DNA of 64,000 nt from Scylla paramamosain (Eukaryota; Arthropoda; Malacostraca; Decapoda; Portunidae). The notes beneath the pieces are model-generated. The model was not told the DNA's origin. It was given only the letters and a program-made list of their open reading frames with translations, and did no database searches. Positions 1 through 14,685 of this stretch are shown piece by piece. The DNA is taken from the NCBI RefSeq assembly GCF_035594125.1, contig NC_087191.1, forward strand, positions 6,716,967-6,780,966. Reading direction: 5' to 3'. Both the position numbers and the translations under genes were made by a program. Positions within the stretch are counted from its first letter, which is position 1. The number at the start of each line of letters is the position of its first letter.

Positions 1-188
1 AAAAATCCCTGGCAACGTTATAATTACTTAGCAACATATATATATATGGGGTTCAAAATACTCAGGTAGGTAAGGAATCCCAGTGAGTGAGGCAAAGATC
101 TCGGGAACAATACCTTCTGTTCATGACATACATGTTTATCAGCATCTTGACAGAATGTACACTTAAATATTTTTGTTCCATGACTATT

Positions 189-192
<4 letters not shown>

Positions 193-276
<84 letters not shown>
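193..276. repeat. (CA)n microsatellite
   Basis: About 42 uninterrupted CA units followed by a short A run. The open frames across it on both strands are poly-His/Thr or Cys/Val translations of the repeat and are not genes. Confidence 0.97.
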
Positions 277-280
<4 letters not shown>

Positions 281-380
281 GAAAAAAAAAACACTACAGG
301 GTAAATTTTTTGAAGTACCCAATGCCCTGTTCATCACAAGGCATAAAGAGGCTGCACTGCTTACCTCTGACCAGGCTTAA

Positions 381-1190
381 GTTCTCCTTTGTTGATGAGT
401 TAGGATGGTGTACAGACTGTTGTGAACTTGTGAATGTGACAACAAAGTAAGCAAATAAAGTAAACACTCAACAGATCTGTAATTGATCTCGCTAGAGTGA
501 CGGTTCTCAATATATCGACGAAGAAGGGCGCTTATTTTTCCTTCTCATGTTAATATTACTACACCACGAAAATCAAAATTCCCTGTGAATATGGTATATT
601 CATTCTTCTGTCGAAATATGTTTAAAGAAATTCCTTTTGTAGCCCAATTTTTGTAAAATATGGAAGTGCGTGAGGTGTTGTGATTCCAGGATTTTTAGTT
701 TGCTTTGCTGCGATCAACTATGCCTCATATTTTGCATTATTAAAAGTTTGTTTTGTGTAAGTAAATATTTTCCTTCCAGCCACAATTATTTTATTGATAT
801 GCGTTACCACAGTCACTACGTGTTATTGAATAAATAAGAAACACGACATTTTATTAAGATTTTCTGAGCATACTCGTACATGAGTATCGTCGCATCGGAA
901 GTGAAGAGCTGACCTACTTTGTCCAATAAATTAGTTAATAGAGAACATTTATCATTAAAATATTGCCTGGAATAGCGCGAGTCATTCCTTTCTTTACACT
1001 ACCCAAAGAAACGTGGAATTCGCAGTGAAAAAAAAAAAAAGGAAAGTGCAGTAATGATATGTCCATACCGTGCGAAACTGTGCGAGTCGGAGGTACTCGG
1101 AGGTTTCAAATATTCGATAAATAATAGATTATAAGACCACTGATGATGCATTGTATACACTCATACTAACAACTGATGATCACACTTGCT
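381..1190. other. No gene seen
   Basis: AT-rich DNA without long open frames, recognisable transposon motifs or tandem repeats beyond a 12-base A run near 1030. It may be unique intergenic sequence or a very old repeat. Confidence 0.5.
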
Positions 1191-1410
1191 TTTATACACG
1201 ATTTTGAGCAAAGATAACAAATGAGTGTGGAGTACAGGGTACACTTCCGCACAGAGGGACACTTTTGCACGCGACAGCGACGAGCCTCTCTCCCCCTAAG
1301 TCCTTTTTTTTTTTTTCATTCCACTTCCCTGTCACATAATTTAGCTCACCCGCCTCCCAGTAGCGGGCTGGGGGAGACGCGTCCCTTTGTCCTAGCACCT
1401 TAGCAGTGTG
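1191..1410. repeat. Dispersed repeat, copy 1
   Basis: The part at 1310-1405 resembles 51460-51560: both contain a CCACTYCCCTGTCA-like stretch, a GCCTCCC/GCCTCGG pair and then TTTTTGTCCTAGC or CCTTTGTCCTAGC. Two diverged copies in one window suggest an interspersed element. Class and ends cannot be set from two copies. Confidence 0.4.
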
Positions 1411-1431
1411 CCAGATTGTCAGTAATTTCTG

Positions 1432-1520
1432 GGGCTGGTATTTATAGAAAAAGCTTTCAATTTTTATTTACAGTGTACTTAGCTTTGCCATTCTGGCTAA
1501 GACCTTTTTATACAATAGCT
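1432..1520 (-). mobile_element. MITE-like repeat, partial copy
   Basis: GGCTGGTATTTATAGAAAAA followed by a TTAGCT...CCATTCTGGC segment matches the reverse complement of 2985-3076. It appears to be one half of the short inverted-repeat element that is more complete at 2958-3076. Confidence 0.4.
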
Positions 1521-1661
1521 TAACGCTTGCTAAACCATAACTCAGCTACGGCAAGTCAAAGTCAAAGCAAATGTATGAAAAGGCGTGAAAGCAAAACAAC
1601 AAATAATAAAATTTTCTTATCACTACATGAATGTACCGTAAATAAATGATACATTAAATAA

Positions 1662-1799
<138 letters not shown>

Positions 1800-2689
1800 T
1801 TTTCTACTCGGTTAGGATTAATGAAAACGAATTTTTGAGACAAGTAATTTTTTTTTACAATAGTAAGGAATTCATGGATAAAGTGTGCATCTCCTGCACA
1901 CAGCGTTGCGCTGTCGTCCATAATTATGGTATATTTTGTCATAAGTTGGTGTTTCTCTACCATTTGCTATACATTGTTTACTGTATACCATAATTTTTAT
2001 GAAATCTGGTTACTGTATTGTATTTTTCATACCTATGGATAGTCAGAGCAGAAAAGGAAGTTCCTAATTGGTGAATCATGGGTCAGGTCAGGTCAAGAAT
2101 GGGGTAAGGTGGGTCTCTAGGGATGGCCGCTGGGGACGGCCATTGAATGGGGGAAATGTGGCCGCTATGAGCAATAAAATACCATTCAGGTAGGAGCGGC
2201 CTGTCGCGCCCTCGAGGAGCAGATCACCCCATCCCAACAGATGGGTTAGATGTGAAGCAGAGCAGTGCATTGCAAGAGTGTCAGGAGGGCGAAGTGGATA
2301 CACTTTTTGATGATTAGGTATTTTTTGTTTAAAATCCATCCATGTGTCTCCTCAAACACGAAAAATATAGATATAGGGTTTGGGAGCGAAGATTAAATCA
2401 TTGCCATATGTGTGTGGCTTAACATAATAAGTACATTTTAACCTAGATATAATGTTTTGATTGTTTTCATGATAAAGAAATTGTGGTAGATAAAGAATGT
2501 TGTTATTATTAGCTTTAGTTATGTCAAGTGACAAAATCTTTCACAAACAATTCCTTCATGGTTCAGTCTGTATCTCTTAATAAGATCAGCGTCATCATAA
2601 ATCTGGAAAATGTTCTTGCCTTCGTGGAAGGTCTCTAGACTCAGTTTTCTTATTTATTGATGTTCAGCCATGTTTCTTGTTGTCTAGCA
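1800..2689. other. No gene seen
   Basis: Mixed sequence without a supportable gene. The 83-aa and 60-aa open frames have no recognisable motif. GGTCAGGTCAGGTCA near 2083 is a short triplication. Confidence 0.45.
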
Positions 2690-2862
2690 CTGCTTTAGCC
2701 AGCTTGAGCTAAAATTTTGTCGTCTGCTAAGGCAGGGTTAAGTCGCGCTCAGCGGATCTAACAGGTTTGAGATACTTTATAAGACATAATTAGTCATGTC
2801 TTAGCATTTCTTCAAGCTAAGTCCATGTATACCACTTGTATAAATACCACCCCTGAAGGTCT
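2690..2862 (+). mobile_element. MITE-like repeat, second copy
   Basis: The end AGCTAAGTCCATG...TATAAATACCACCC is the reverse complement of the start of the 2958-3076 element (GGTTGGTATTTATTC...CATGGACTTAGCT). The left boundary is uncertain. Confidence 0.35.
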
Positions 2863-2957
2863 TCTGAAATTCTTATTTTTTGTCAAAATTTAAGAAATTA
2901 CTGTAAAATCTGAAATTTTAACTAATTTGTCAGAAATTCTTCAGATTCTATAGAGCA

Positions 2958-3076
2958 ATATGGGTTGGTATTTATTCAAGTGCTAAACATGGACTTAGCT
3001 CGAATGGCCAGAATGGCTCAGCTAAATACACTAGGTCAAAATTTAAGAAATGCTAAACTTTTTCTATAAACACCAG
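2958..3076. mobile_element. Short terminal-inverted-repeat element (MITE-like)
   Basis: About 119 bp. The left end GGTTGGTATTTAT and the reverse complement of the right end GGCTGGTGTTTAT match at 11 of 13 bases. ATG flanks both ends and could be a 3-bp target duplication. Related halves occur at 1432-1520 and 2690-2862, consistent with a small non-autonomous DNA transposon family. Confidence 0.4.
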
Positions 3077-3258
3077 CCATGATGCGCTGTGTACTACACT
3101 GAAGCTGCTTTCACAGAGCGACTACACACTTGTGAAAATATTCTTGGGAAACTAAAAACAATCCCTTAACCAAGCTGTATCTCCTATATCTAGACTCTGT
3201 TTTTTTTTTTTTTTCCCATTTTCAGTCTCCTAAATAACCTTGTACACAAATTCATGTT

Positions 3259-3513
3259 ATGCATAAGTCAGTATCTGTCTCCTTCAAATCTCTGGCTGGC
3301 TGTTATTTAGACGAAAAGAACTTGGAAAAGACACCAGTGAGCAGGATTACACTTAGTTATCACCATAAATTCAAACCACTCGCTTCTGTTTATTCAGATG
3401 CAAACATTCCAGTTCCACCTCAGACAGTTCAGGAATTTCAAAAATGCTGTCTAGCCTTTTACACTGAAGGAACATCACAAATCAGTGATGACATCTGTAA
3501 ACAATTAGATTAA
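3259..3513 (+). pseudogene. Unrecognised 84-aa open frame, possibly transposase-derived
   Basis: The composition looks protein-like (FKPLASVYSDANIP, FQKCCLAFYTEGTSQISDD) and is not microsatellite-driven. It follows a T15-CCCATTTTCAG tract that resembles a splice acceptor. I do not recognise the family. Because a hAT-like C-terminal remnant lies about 450 bp downstream, it may belong to the same decayed transposon. No downstream continuation in frame is visible. Confidence 0.25.
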
Positions 3514-3597
3514 AAGGTTTAGATCCCGAAGTTGTCCAAACCAAATCTTTGGCATTAGTTGCTCCCCTTATGTCATCATTCCCAACACTTTTTTTTC

Positions 3598-3835
3598 TTT
3601 ATGCCAAAGGCCACTGGCAAAAAAGCAACAACAAAAAAAAAATATGTATAAAATGTATAAGAAAAGGTGCACTTAATGCCAGGTCCGACAGAGAATTCAA
3701 AATAGAAAAATCAAATACTAGTCGATGTCTTGAAACCTCCCTCATGAAAGAGTTTAAGCCACAGGAAGGAGGAAATACAGAAGCAAGAAGAGAGTTCCAG
3801 AGTTTACTTGCTAATGAGTGTAATGTTCAGACAGC
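3598..3835 (-). mobile_element. LINE-A 3' end fragment, degenerate
   Basis: CTTGAAACCTCCCTC, then GGAAATACAGAAGCA and AGAGTTCCAGAGTTTAC, are the signature bases of the C-terminal end of the most abundant LINE here (called LINE-A) on the minus strand. A diverged CCACTGGCAAAAAAGCAAC and A run mark the 3' tail region. Confidence 0.6.
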
Positions 3836-3949
3836 GGCTCCAGAAAAATAGTGAGTTAATTTCAAGAAAATGTGCAGCTCCAATAAAGTTTTGGTTATCA
3901 GTCAAAAATGCAGTCAGGAAATGGTGATCGCATGTTTTCTAATTTCTCC

Positions 3950-4150
3950 AGGTTTATGCTAAATTTGTTGTGTCTTCGACATTCCAGTGCAACTATGGAG
4001 GGAGTCTTTCAGAAATTAACAGAATGAAAAAAAAAAAAACTTAGATTGTTAACAAAACACTATTACTGGAATTTTACACACCAAGACTCACAAAAGATAA
4101 AAACTGCTACAACTCCAACAGGATGAATAGTGATATTTACAAAAAAAGAT
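3950..4150 (+). pseudogene. hAT transposase C-terminal (dimerisation) remnant
   Basis: The frame reading NLLCLRHSSATMEGVFQ resembles the hAT family dimerisation signature (L-[PR]-H-S-S-A-x-[MV]-E-R-[VI]-F-S). It is followed by a stop, a 13-base A run and a frame shift, after which a NFTHQD-like stretch continues. The call rests on this motif alone. It may be the C-terminal part of the same element as the zinc-finger fragment at 7077-7707. Confidence 0.45.
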
Positions 4151-4221
4151 AGCGTAACCAGAGAGAATGTTGATAGTGATGAGAAAGATATGTAAGATCA
4201 CTATGGAATCAGTATTTCATT

Positions 4222-5115
4222 ACAGTAGGTAAACATATCACGCAGGGAAGCCACAGAACGCCTGACTTCTGATCTTTCTAAAATTTCTGATTGGGGCAGA
4301 GCAAACTTGGTATTGTTCAATGCCTCAAAAACTCAATTCCTCCATCTATCAACTTGACACAACCTTCCAGACAACTATCCCCTCTTCTTCAATGACACTC
4401 AACTGTCCCCCTCTTCTACACTGAACATCCTCGGTCTGTCCTTTACTTATAATCTGAACTGGAAACTTCACATCTCATCTCTAGCTAAAACAGCTTCTAT
4501 GAAGTTAGGTGTTCTGAGACGTCTCCGCCAGTTTTTCTCACCCCCGCAGCTGCTAACTCTGTACAAGGGCCTTATCCGTCCATGTATGGAGTATGCTTCA
4601 CATGCCTGGGGAGGTTCCACTCATACTGCTCTTCTAGATAGGGTGGAATAAAAAGCTTTTCGTCTCATCAACTCCTCTCCTCTAACTGACTGTCTTCAGC
4701 CTCTCTCTCACCGCCGCAATGTTGCATATCTAGCTGTTTTCTACCGCTATTTTCATGCTAACTTCTCTTCTGATCTTGCTAACTGCATGCCTCCCCTCCT
4801 TCCGCGGCCTCGCTGCACAAGACTTTCTTCTTTCTCTCACCCCTATTCTGTCCACCTCTCTAACGCAAGAGTTAACCAGTATTTTCAATCATTCATTCCT
4901 TTCTCTGGTAAACTCCGGAACTCCCTGCCTACTTCTGTATTTCCACCTTCCTACGACTTGAATTCCTTCAAGAGGGAGGTTTCAAGACACTTATCCACCA
5001 ATTTTTGACCACTGCTTTGACCCTTTTCTGGGACTGGCATTTCAGTGGGCATTTTTTTTATTAGATTTTTGTTGCCCTTGGCCAGTATCCTTCCTACATA
5101 AAAAAAAAAAAAAAG
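4222..5115 (+). mobile_element. LINE-A copy, 5'-truncated, with poly(A)
   Basis: Encodes the C-terminal third of a Jockey-like reverse transcriptase polyprotein in broken frames: SKTQFLHLS, then [33 protein letters not shown], and the terminal YDLNSFKREVSRHLS. It ends with the family's 3' UTR (GATTTTTGTTGCCCTTGGCC...CCTACATAAAA) and A14 at 5101-5114. Truncation at the 5' end and a poly(A) tail are typical of target-primed LINE insertion. Confidence 0.85.
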
Positions 5116-5392
5116 CTTACATTTACTTCACTAATGTACATAAAGCTTTCTTTATTATGCCATAAGACCAAGGATGACAGTATTTTTTTTTTTTTTTTGT
5201 GCCCAAACCATATGCAATATAACATGTAATATTTACACATCTCCAAACCACTTCGCAATGACATTCATTTAGTTTTTTTTTTTTTTTTTTTTTTTTTGGA
5301 AAAGATAATTATAAGGAAAATGTATTTTTGTTACACAAAGGAGAGAATATCATTAGATTTTTTTGTATTTTGACACAGACACCATGCTGCAA

Positions 5393-5500
<108 letters not shown>

Positions 5501-5553
5501 GTACAGCGAGATTAAGTAGCATAAAATGAAAAAAGTAATTGCGCATGAGAAAA

Positions 5554-5555
<2 letters not shown>

Positions 5556-5639
<84 letters not shown>
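5556..5639. repeat. (TA)n microsatellite at the 3' end of a LINE
   Basis: About 42 TA units directly abutting the 3' end of LINE-E (minus strand). The array probably grew from the LINE's 3' tail. Confidence 0.95.
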
Positions 5640-5642
<3 letters not shown>

Positions 5643-7056
5643 CTATGCTCATGCTGTCCCATCTCCATATCTTTTAATATCCAACTTAGCCTTGAATCCA
5701 TGTATACTTGCTGCATTTACTATCTCCTCATCCAAACTGTTCCATACATCAATACTTCTATATTGGAAACTATATTTTTTGACGTCTCTTCTACAAGCAC
5801 TCCTCTTCAGCCTCTTTCCATGTCCTCTAGTGTCCCATGTATCCCAGACCATTAAGTCGCTCAGGTCCACCTCCTCTAATCCCTCATATGCTTTATGTAT
5901 CGCAATCAAGTCTTCCCTTTCTCTCCTCTTTTCCATCGTTAGTAGATGTATCCTTGCCAGTCTCTCTTCATATGACAAGTCCCTGATACTTGGTACCATC
6001 TTCGTAGCTGCTCTCTGAACTCTCTCCGCCTTCCTTATATTTTTTTCTTGTATGGCAACCACACTACTACTGCAAATTCTAATCTAGGTCTTATCAGTGA
6101 CATGGTCATCTTCCTGACCATCTGTTCATCCATATATGCAAAGCCCTGCCTTACTCTTCTCAACAAGTTATAGGTTTCTCCTGTAATTTCGCTAATGTGT
6201 CTCTCTGGGGTCAGGTTCCCAGTCAATGTAACACTGAGATCCTTTTCCTCTTCTGCTCCACTCAACCTTACACCATTCAACACATAATTTCCTTTTACTC
6301 TTCTTGAACTTTTTCCAAATTCTATTACTTTACACTTCTTTAAATTAAATTCCATTTCCCATCTATAACTCCACTCTGATATCTTGCTCAGATCTTCTTG
6401 TAACATTCCGCAGTCCTAAGCACTCTCAACTTTCTTCAGCAACTTTGCATCATCTACAAAAAGGCTCATGTAGCAGTTCACACTCTCCGTCATTTCATTT
6501 ATATAAACTGCAAATTGGTGTAAGTACTGAGCCTTGGGGTACTCCACTTATGACTTCCCTCCATGATGATTTTTGATCTTTTACCACTGTTCTCATTTCT
6601 CTGTTTGTCAAGAAATTTTTCCATCCATCTCTGCAGGCCCTCCCTTAGCCCACCATTATGCTTCAACTTCCAAAACAATTTCCTGTGTGGCACTTTATCA
6701 GAGGCCTTCTTCAGGTCTAAATAAACACAATCAGCCCGTCCATCTCTTTCTTGCATTATATCCACCACTCTAGAATAAAAACTCAGTAAGTTTGTAACAC
6801 ATGATCTCCCTCTCCTAAATCCAAATTGTTGCTTTATTATCACTTCATTTCCTTCTAGGTACTGCAACCATTTATCCTTCACCAATCTTTCACACATTTT
6901 GCACACCACACTTGTTAGAGACACAGGTCCATAGTTTAAGGGCTCCTCTTTACTACCACCTTTGTATATTGGCACTATGTTGGCTCTCTTCCATTCATTT
7001 GGGACTCTGCTTTTAATTAGGGAGCTTTCAATAATATTATGTATTACCCATGTCAA
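5640..7056 (-). mobile_element. LINE-E, non-LTR reverse transcriptase, broken
   Basis: In minus-strand order: SRVPNEWKRANIVPIYKGG, then NYGPVSLTSVVCK, FGFRRGRSCVTNLLSFY and YLDLKKASDKVPH (reverse transcriptase core). FVDDAKLL follows near 6450 (catalytic box). EFNLKKCKVIEFG and then ERLARIHLLTMEKRRER...DTRGHGK...RRDVKKYSF end the C-terminal region. At least two frame breaks split it, near 6480-6500 and 6035-6060. The catalytic FVDD is present, but the F in the usual KAFDKVPH is S. It is truncated at the 5' end and probably sits in a hAT element. Confidence 0.85.
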
Positions 7057-7076
7057 CTGCTGATTGCACTCTTTTA

Positions 7077-7810
<734 letters not shown>

Positions 7811-7857
7811 TGTGCATTGTAATATTGTATTACTTCTAGGAAGGGCAGCAAATTAAT

Positions 7858-7906
7858 TTAAGGCCGCGGGCCGCCCCGGGCGGCAAAAACACTAGCTACA
7901 CCACTG
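7858..7906 (+). mobile_element. Terminal inverted repeat (right end) of a hAT element
   Basis: Read on the minus strand inward from 7906 it starts CAGTGGTGTAGCTAGTGTTT and continues to a GC-rich stretch containing GCCGCCCGGGGCGG. CAGTG(G)...GTAGC is typical of hAT ends. The neighbouring 8 bp CACTGAAG could be a target duplication, but the partner end was not found, probably because LINE-E disrupted the element. Confidence 0.65.
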
Positions 7907-8050
7907 CACTGAAGGAGTCATTGAAGGAAGCACTAAAGGCACTGAAGACACTGAAGGAGACATTGAAGGCACTGAAAGAGGCAGTGAAGGAAGCAATGAA
8001 GAAACTGAAAGAGGCACTGAAGGCAATGAAGGAGGAGCAGTAGGACCGTC
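7907..8050 (+). repeat. GGCACTGAA-type minisatellite, copy 1
   Basis: Irregular 9-15-bp units (GGCACTGAAGGAG and variants). They are the same as 62000-62640, and the same flanks continue to about 8345. Open frames over it read as ALKE- or TEG-type repeats. Confidence 0.85.
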
Positions 8051-8346
8051 CCACTGCAGGTCTCACGCAAAAAACACAGGATCCTTAAGTAGCAAACACC
8101 CAAGTCCTTCTTCCCCTCAGTGTGCTAAGATCCGTCTGGCCACTACGTGAGATGTGCGTGTGCATGTGATGTACGTGGGGTGTGTGTTTGCGTGTGACAG
8201 TGACTGTGCGTGTGCATGTGAAGGTGGATGTGCATGTGACTGTGATGGTGGACGTGTGGGTGTGTAAGTATAATGTGTGTATTTGTGTGTACGTGTGCTT
8301 GCGCTGTACATGGGTGTCTTTGTGTGCTGTATAAGGGTGTGTCTTC

Positions 8347-8775
8347 GCATTTTTTTTTTTTTTTTTTTATGTAGGAGGAACACCGACCAAGGGAAACAAA
8401 AATCCAATTAAAAAAAAAAAGAAAGAAAGAAAGAGAAAACGCCCACTATGATACCGGTCCCCAAACAAGGTCCGAAGCGGTAGTTAGAAATTGAAGGATG
8501 TGTCTTGAAACCTCCATCTTGAAGGAGTTCAAGTCATAGGAAGGTGGAAATACAGAAGCAGGCAGTGAGTTCCTAAGTTTGCCAGAGAGGGGGATGAATG
8601 ATTGAGAATACTGGTTAACTCTTGTATTAGAAAGGTGGACAGAATGATGGGGATGAGAAGAAAAAAGTCATGTGCAGCGATACCGCGGGAGGAGGGGGGA
8701 AAGCAGTTAGCAAGATGAGAAGAGCAGTTAGCATGATAATGGCGTTAGAAAATGTCTAGAGATGCAACATTGCGG

Positions 8776-8856
<81 letters not shown>

Positions 8857-9765
8857 TGAAGACAGTCAGTTAGAGGAAAGGAACTGATGAGACGAAGAGC
8901 TTTTTATTCCACCCTGACTAGAATGGCGGTATAAGTGGAACGCCACCCCCCCCCCCCCCCGGATACGTGAACAGAGTTAGCACCTTGGTAGGGTGAGGAA
9001 AACTGGCAGAGACGTCTCAGGACGCCTAACTTCATAGAAGCTGTCTTAGCTTGAGATGAGATGTGAAGTTCCCAGTTAAGATTATAAGAAAGGACAGACT
9101 GAGGATGTCTATTGTAGAAGAGGGGGACATTTGAGTGTCAATGAAGAAGAGGGGATAGTTGTCTGAAAGGTTGTGTTGAGTTGATTGATGGAGGAATTGA
9201 GTTTTTGAGGCATTGAACAATCAGATATTTTAGAGAGATCAGAAGTCAGGCATTTTGTGACTTCCCTGCGTGAAATGTTTACTTCTTGAAGGGTTGGACA
9301 TCTATGAAAAGACGTGGAAAAGTGCAGGGTAGTATCATCAGCGTAGGAATGGATAGGAAAAGAAATTTGGTTTAGAAGGTCATTGATGAATAATAGGAAG
9401 AGAGTGGGTGACAGGACAGAACCCTAAGGAACACCACTATTAATAGATTTAGGAAAAGGAAAGTGACCGTGTACCACAGCACCAATAGAACGGTCAGAAA
9501 ATAAACTTGAGATAAAGTTACAGAAAGAAGGATAGAATCTATGGGAGGGTAGTTTGGAAATCAAAGCTTTGTGTTAGACTCTATCAAAAGCTTTTGATAT
9601 TTCTAAGGTAACAGCAAAAATTTCACCAAAATTTCTAAAAGAGAATGACCAAGAATCAGTAAGAAAAGCCAAAAGATAACCATTAGAACGGCCTTGACAG
9701 AACCCATACCGAAGATCAGATAGAAGGTTGTGAAGTGATAAATGTTTAAGTGAAGTGATGAATGT
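8347..9765 (-). mobile_element. LINE-A copy with internal (GA)n
   Basis: The poly(T) at 8350-8368 and the reverse of the family 3' UTR mark the 3' end. C-terminal reverse-transcriptase sequence follows on the minus strand. An SYADDTT-type catalytic box survives near 9330-9350. A (GA)n array (8778-8852) has expanded inside a GATGAGAGAGAGG site of the element. A deletion removes the IRPCMEYA segment. The same deletion and array occur in the copy at 62945-64000. Confidence 0.85.
8778..8852. repeat. (GA)n microsatellite inside LINE-A
   Basis: About 37 GA units. Its seed is the short GAGAGAGAGG stretch present in other LINE-A copies (for example near 43530). Confidence 0.95.
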
Positions 9766-9775
9766 GTGTGTGTGT

Positions 9776-10435
9776 GTGTGTGTTGCACTCCTCCCCCTTC
9801 CATGTACCCCCCTCCCTTTAGCAGCAGAGGGAGAGATGCGTTTTTCCACAGTCACTGCCCAGCAAGTGGAAGGAGCAGACATACCAAGATGTGCTCTAAT
9901 ATTTGATGAAGACTAGGGCAGGATAATAGTTAGCTGGGTCAGTTGTCTTTAAGGGGATAAGTGAGTCATTACCGGCCCCAGCCTGCTTATATGGAATAGG
10001 AATATCCATAGTAGTCTGTCAGTAAGGGTAGCTGTGTATACCACGTACTATACCCAGGGAAGTGACTCCTTGGCTGTGTGTATTGAGCTTGTGTGCAGTG
10101 AGCGGTGAAGAACCTTCCTGTGTGTTTGTGGGCATTTTTTTTTTTTTTTTTTTTTTTTTAGTAATTTCTCGTCTTTCTTGTTAGTGAGCTTGTTGTGTCT
10201 TAAATGCTACTGCTGGCTGAGGCATTTCAGCCATAGAGGACCTAAGTAATTAGCTGTGAAATGAACTTTACTCCCTCCTCAGGTCCTGCCAAGACCTGCT
10301 GGCCAGGAGGCCGTAAACAATACTACTTGGCTTGAGGTTATAAAACACTCTGCTGAGCAGAGAGAGAACTGTTACGGAGGGCGAATGTCGAACAGGGTAT
10401 TATACCTCGATCATATTTCTTTTATATTTTCTTAT
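9776..10435 (+). repeat. Unclassified dispersed repeat, copy 1
   Basis: Matches 11940-12600 along about 650 bp with moderate divergence. Shared segments include TTTAGCAGC, TTATATGGAATAGGA/TTATATAGGATAGGA, CTAAGTAATTAGCTGTG, AGGTCCTG and TACCTCGATCATAT. No coding sequence is visible. A long terminal repeat is one possibility, untested. A T26 run lies near 10135-10160. Confidence 0.6.
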
Positions 10436-10439
10436 GTTT

Positions 10440-10923
10440 CTGTCCAGAACCATGCTAAATCTGCTCACCAACTAGCCAAAAACTCTTTCATTAATAGAAA
10501 GTGTCAAAATCTTGCCCTCATGACTTTTGGCATCTAGCCAAAAATGTCTCACATCTCTCTCTAAAGCTGAACTCTTCGCTCAAGCCTTTACTAAAAACTC
10601 TACCTTGGATGATTCAGGGTTTGTTCCTCCCTCTCCGCCATCCTTTGACTACTTCATGCTACCCATTAAAATTCTTTGCAATGATGTTTTCCATGCTGTC
10701 GCTGGCCTAAACCCTCAGAAGGCTTAAAGACCTGATGGGGTCCCTCCTATTGTTGTATGAAAACTGCGCCTCTGTGGTTGCACCTTGCCTAGTCATACTC
10801 TTTCAACTCTGTCTGTCAACATCTACCTTTTCCTTCTTGCTGGAAATTTGCCTACATTCAGCCTGAAAAAGGGTGACCGTTCTAATTCCTCAAACTACCG
10901 TCGTATTGCTTTAATATCCTGCC

Positions 10924-10928
<5 letters not shown>
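10440..10928 (+). mobile_element. LINE-A internal fragment
   Basis: Plus-strand segment from the endonuclease/reverse-transcriptase linker (NHAKSAHQLAKNSFINRKC-like, broken) to the KKGDRSNSSNYRRIALISC motif. It is then cut by a (CA)n array at 10929. Frame breaks occur throughout. Confidence 0.75.

Positions 10929-11005
<77 letters not shown>
10929..11005. repeat. (CA)n microsatellite
   Basis: About 38 CA units that terminate the LINE-A fragment. Confidence 0.95.
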
Positions 11006-11009
<4 letters not shown>

Positions 11010-11229
11010 GGGACACCCGCCCACACATCGCTCCCCTCGCGGTCTTTACTTGAATTTACAGGCATTTACTTTACTTCTAAAAATTCTATTGATTGAAATA
11101 GGAGACCTAGATGAATTCTGATTATGTTATTGTTTAGGGCAACTCTTCTACTAAATACTGGGTTAGTCTCAAACTAAATGGATAAGGGGAAGTAAGGAAA
11201 TTTACGTGGTGAATATGAGTAATTGCGTG

Positions 11230-11745
<516 letters not shown>

Positions 11746-11939
11746 CCTTCCCAGATTAATTTACCTTATTTTCCTTTGTTCAATCAGTTTGAGTCTCACA
11801 TAGTTTGCAGCAGAAGAGTTACCCTTGACAATGAAATGATCTGTGTTCATTTAGCCCCTTTTCTTTGATCAGAAGAATTTTTAAAAGTAAAATGTTTTAT
11901 TCAAGTTGAGACCGCAGGGAGTGGGTATGGGCGCATGTC

Positions 11940-13720
<1,781 letters not shown>

Positions 13721-14144
13721 TGTTATTTTTTTATGTAAGAGAGTCAGTGGGCCAGGGCAATAATTGTTTTTAATAAAACAGTACACTTAAATGCCAGTTT
13801 TCATAGAGATGCCAAACAGAATGATAAAAAAAAAAAATAGAAGATAAGTGTCTTGAAATCTCCCTCTTTAAAGAGTTTAAGTCATAGGAGAAAGGAAATA
13901 CAGAATCAGGTAAGGAGTTCCAGAGTTTACCAAGGAAAAGGATGAAGGATTGAGAATACTGGATAACTCTTGCATCAGAAAGGTGAACAGAATAAGGATA
14001 AGAGAAAGAAGAGTCTTGTGCAGTGAGGAAGGAAGGCATGCATTTAGTGAGATCAGAAGAGCCGTTAGCATGAAAAATGGCAGTAGAAGATAGCAAGAGA
14101 TGCAAGATTGTGGCAATCAGAGAGACAGGTTGAAGACAGTCAGT

Positions 14145-14438
14145 TAAGAATATAAGAACATAGGGAAATAAGGGAACCTGCAAGAAGCCATCAGGCCTAT
14201 GTATGCAAGAAGTCATCAGTCCCTATATGAAACACACCTACCTATTTCCGCTTGTCATCCCCATCCATGAAATTTCTTATCTTCTTTTATAGCTCCCTAA
14301 TGACTCAGCTTAACAACCTAATTGGTGAATCTGCTGCGTTCATCTACCACTCTATTTGATGATCAATTCCTTCCTATCCATTCCTTGAACCTAAATTTTT
14401 AAAATTTGAACCCATTATTTCTTGTTCTATCAGAAAGA
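14145..14438 (-). mobile_element. LINE-B 3' fragment nested in LINE-A
   Basis: Minus-strand RNNGFKF, the WNRLVVDERSRFTN-like region and the 3' UTR are followed by a TTATGTTC-like tail, the same as the 3' end of the copy at 54832. It splits LINE-A between AGACAGTCAGTTA and GAGAGGAGTTGATATGACG, which are contiguous in other LINE-A copies. It is therefore younger than its host copy. Confidence 0.8.
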
Positions 14439-14685
14439 TGAGAGGAGTTGATATGACGAACAGATTTTGATTCCACCTTGTCTAAAATAGTGATATTAGT
14501 GGAACCCAGCCATACATGTGAAGCATACTCCATACATAGACGGATAAGATCCCTGTACAGAGTTAGCAGCTGAGGGGGTTGGGAGAACTGATGGAGATGA
14601 CTCAGAATGCCTAACTTCACAGAAGCTGTTTTAGCTGCAGATGAGATGTGAAGTTTCCAGTTTAGATTACAAGTAAAGGACAGAG

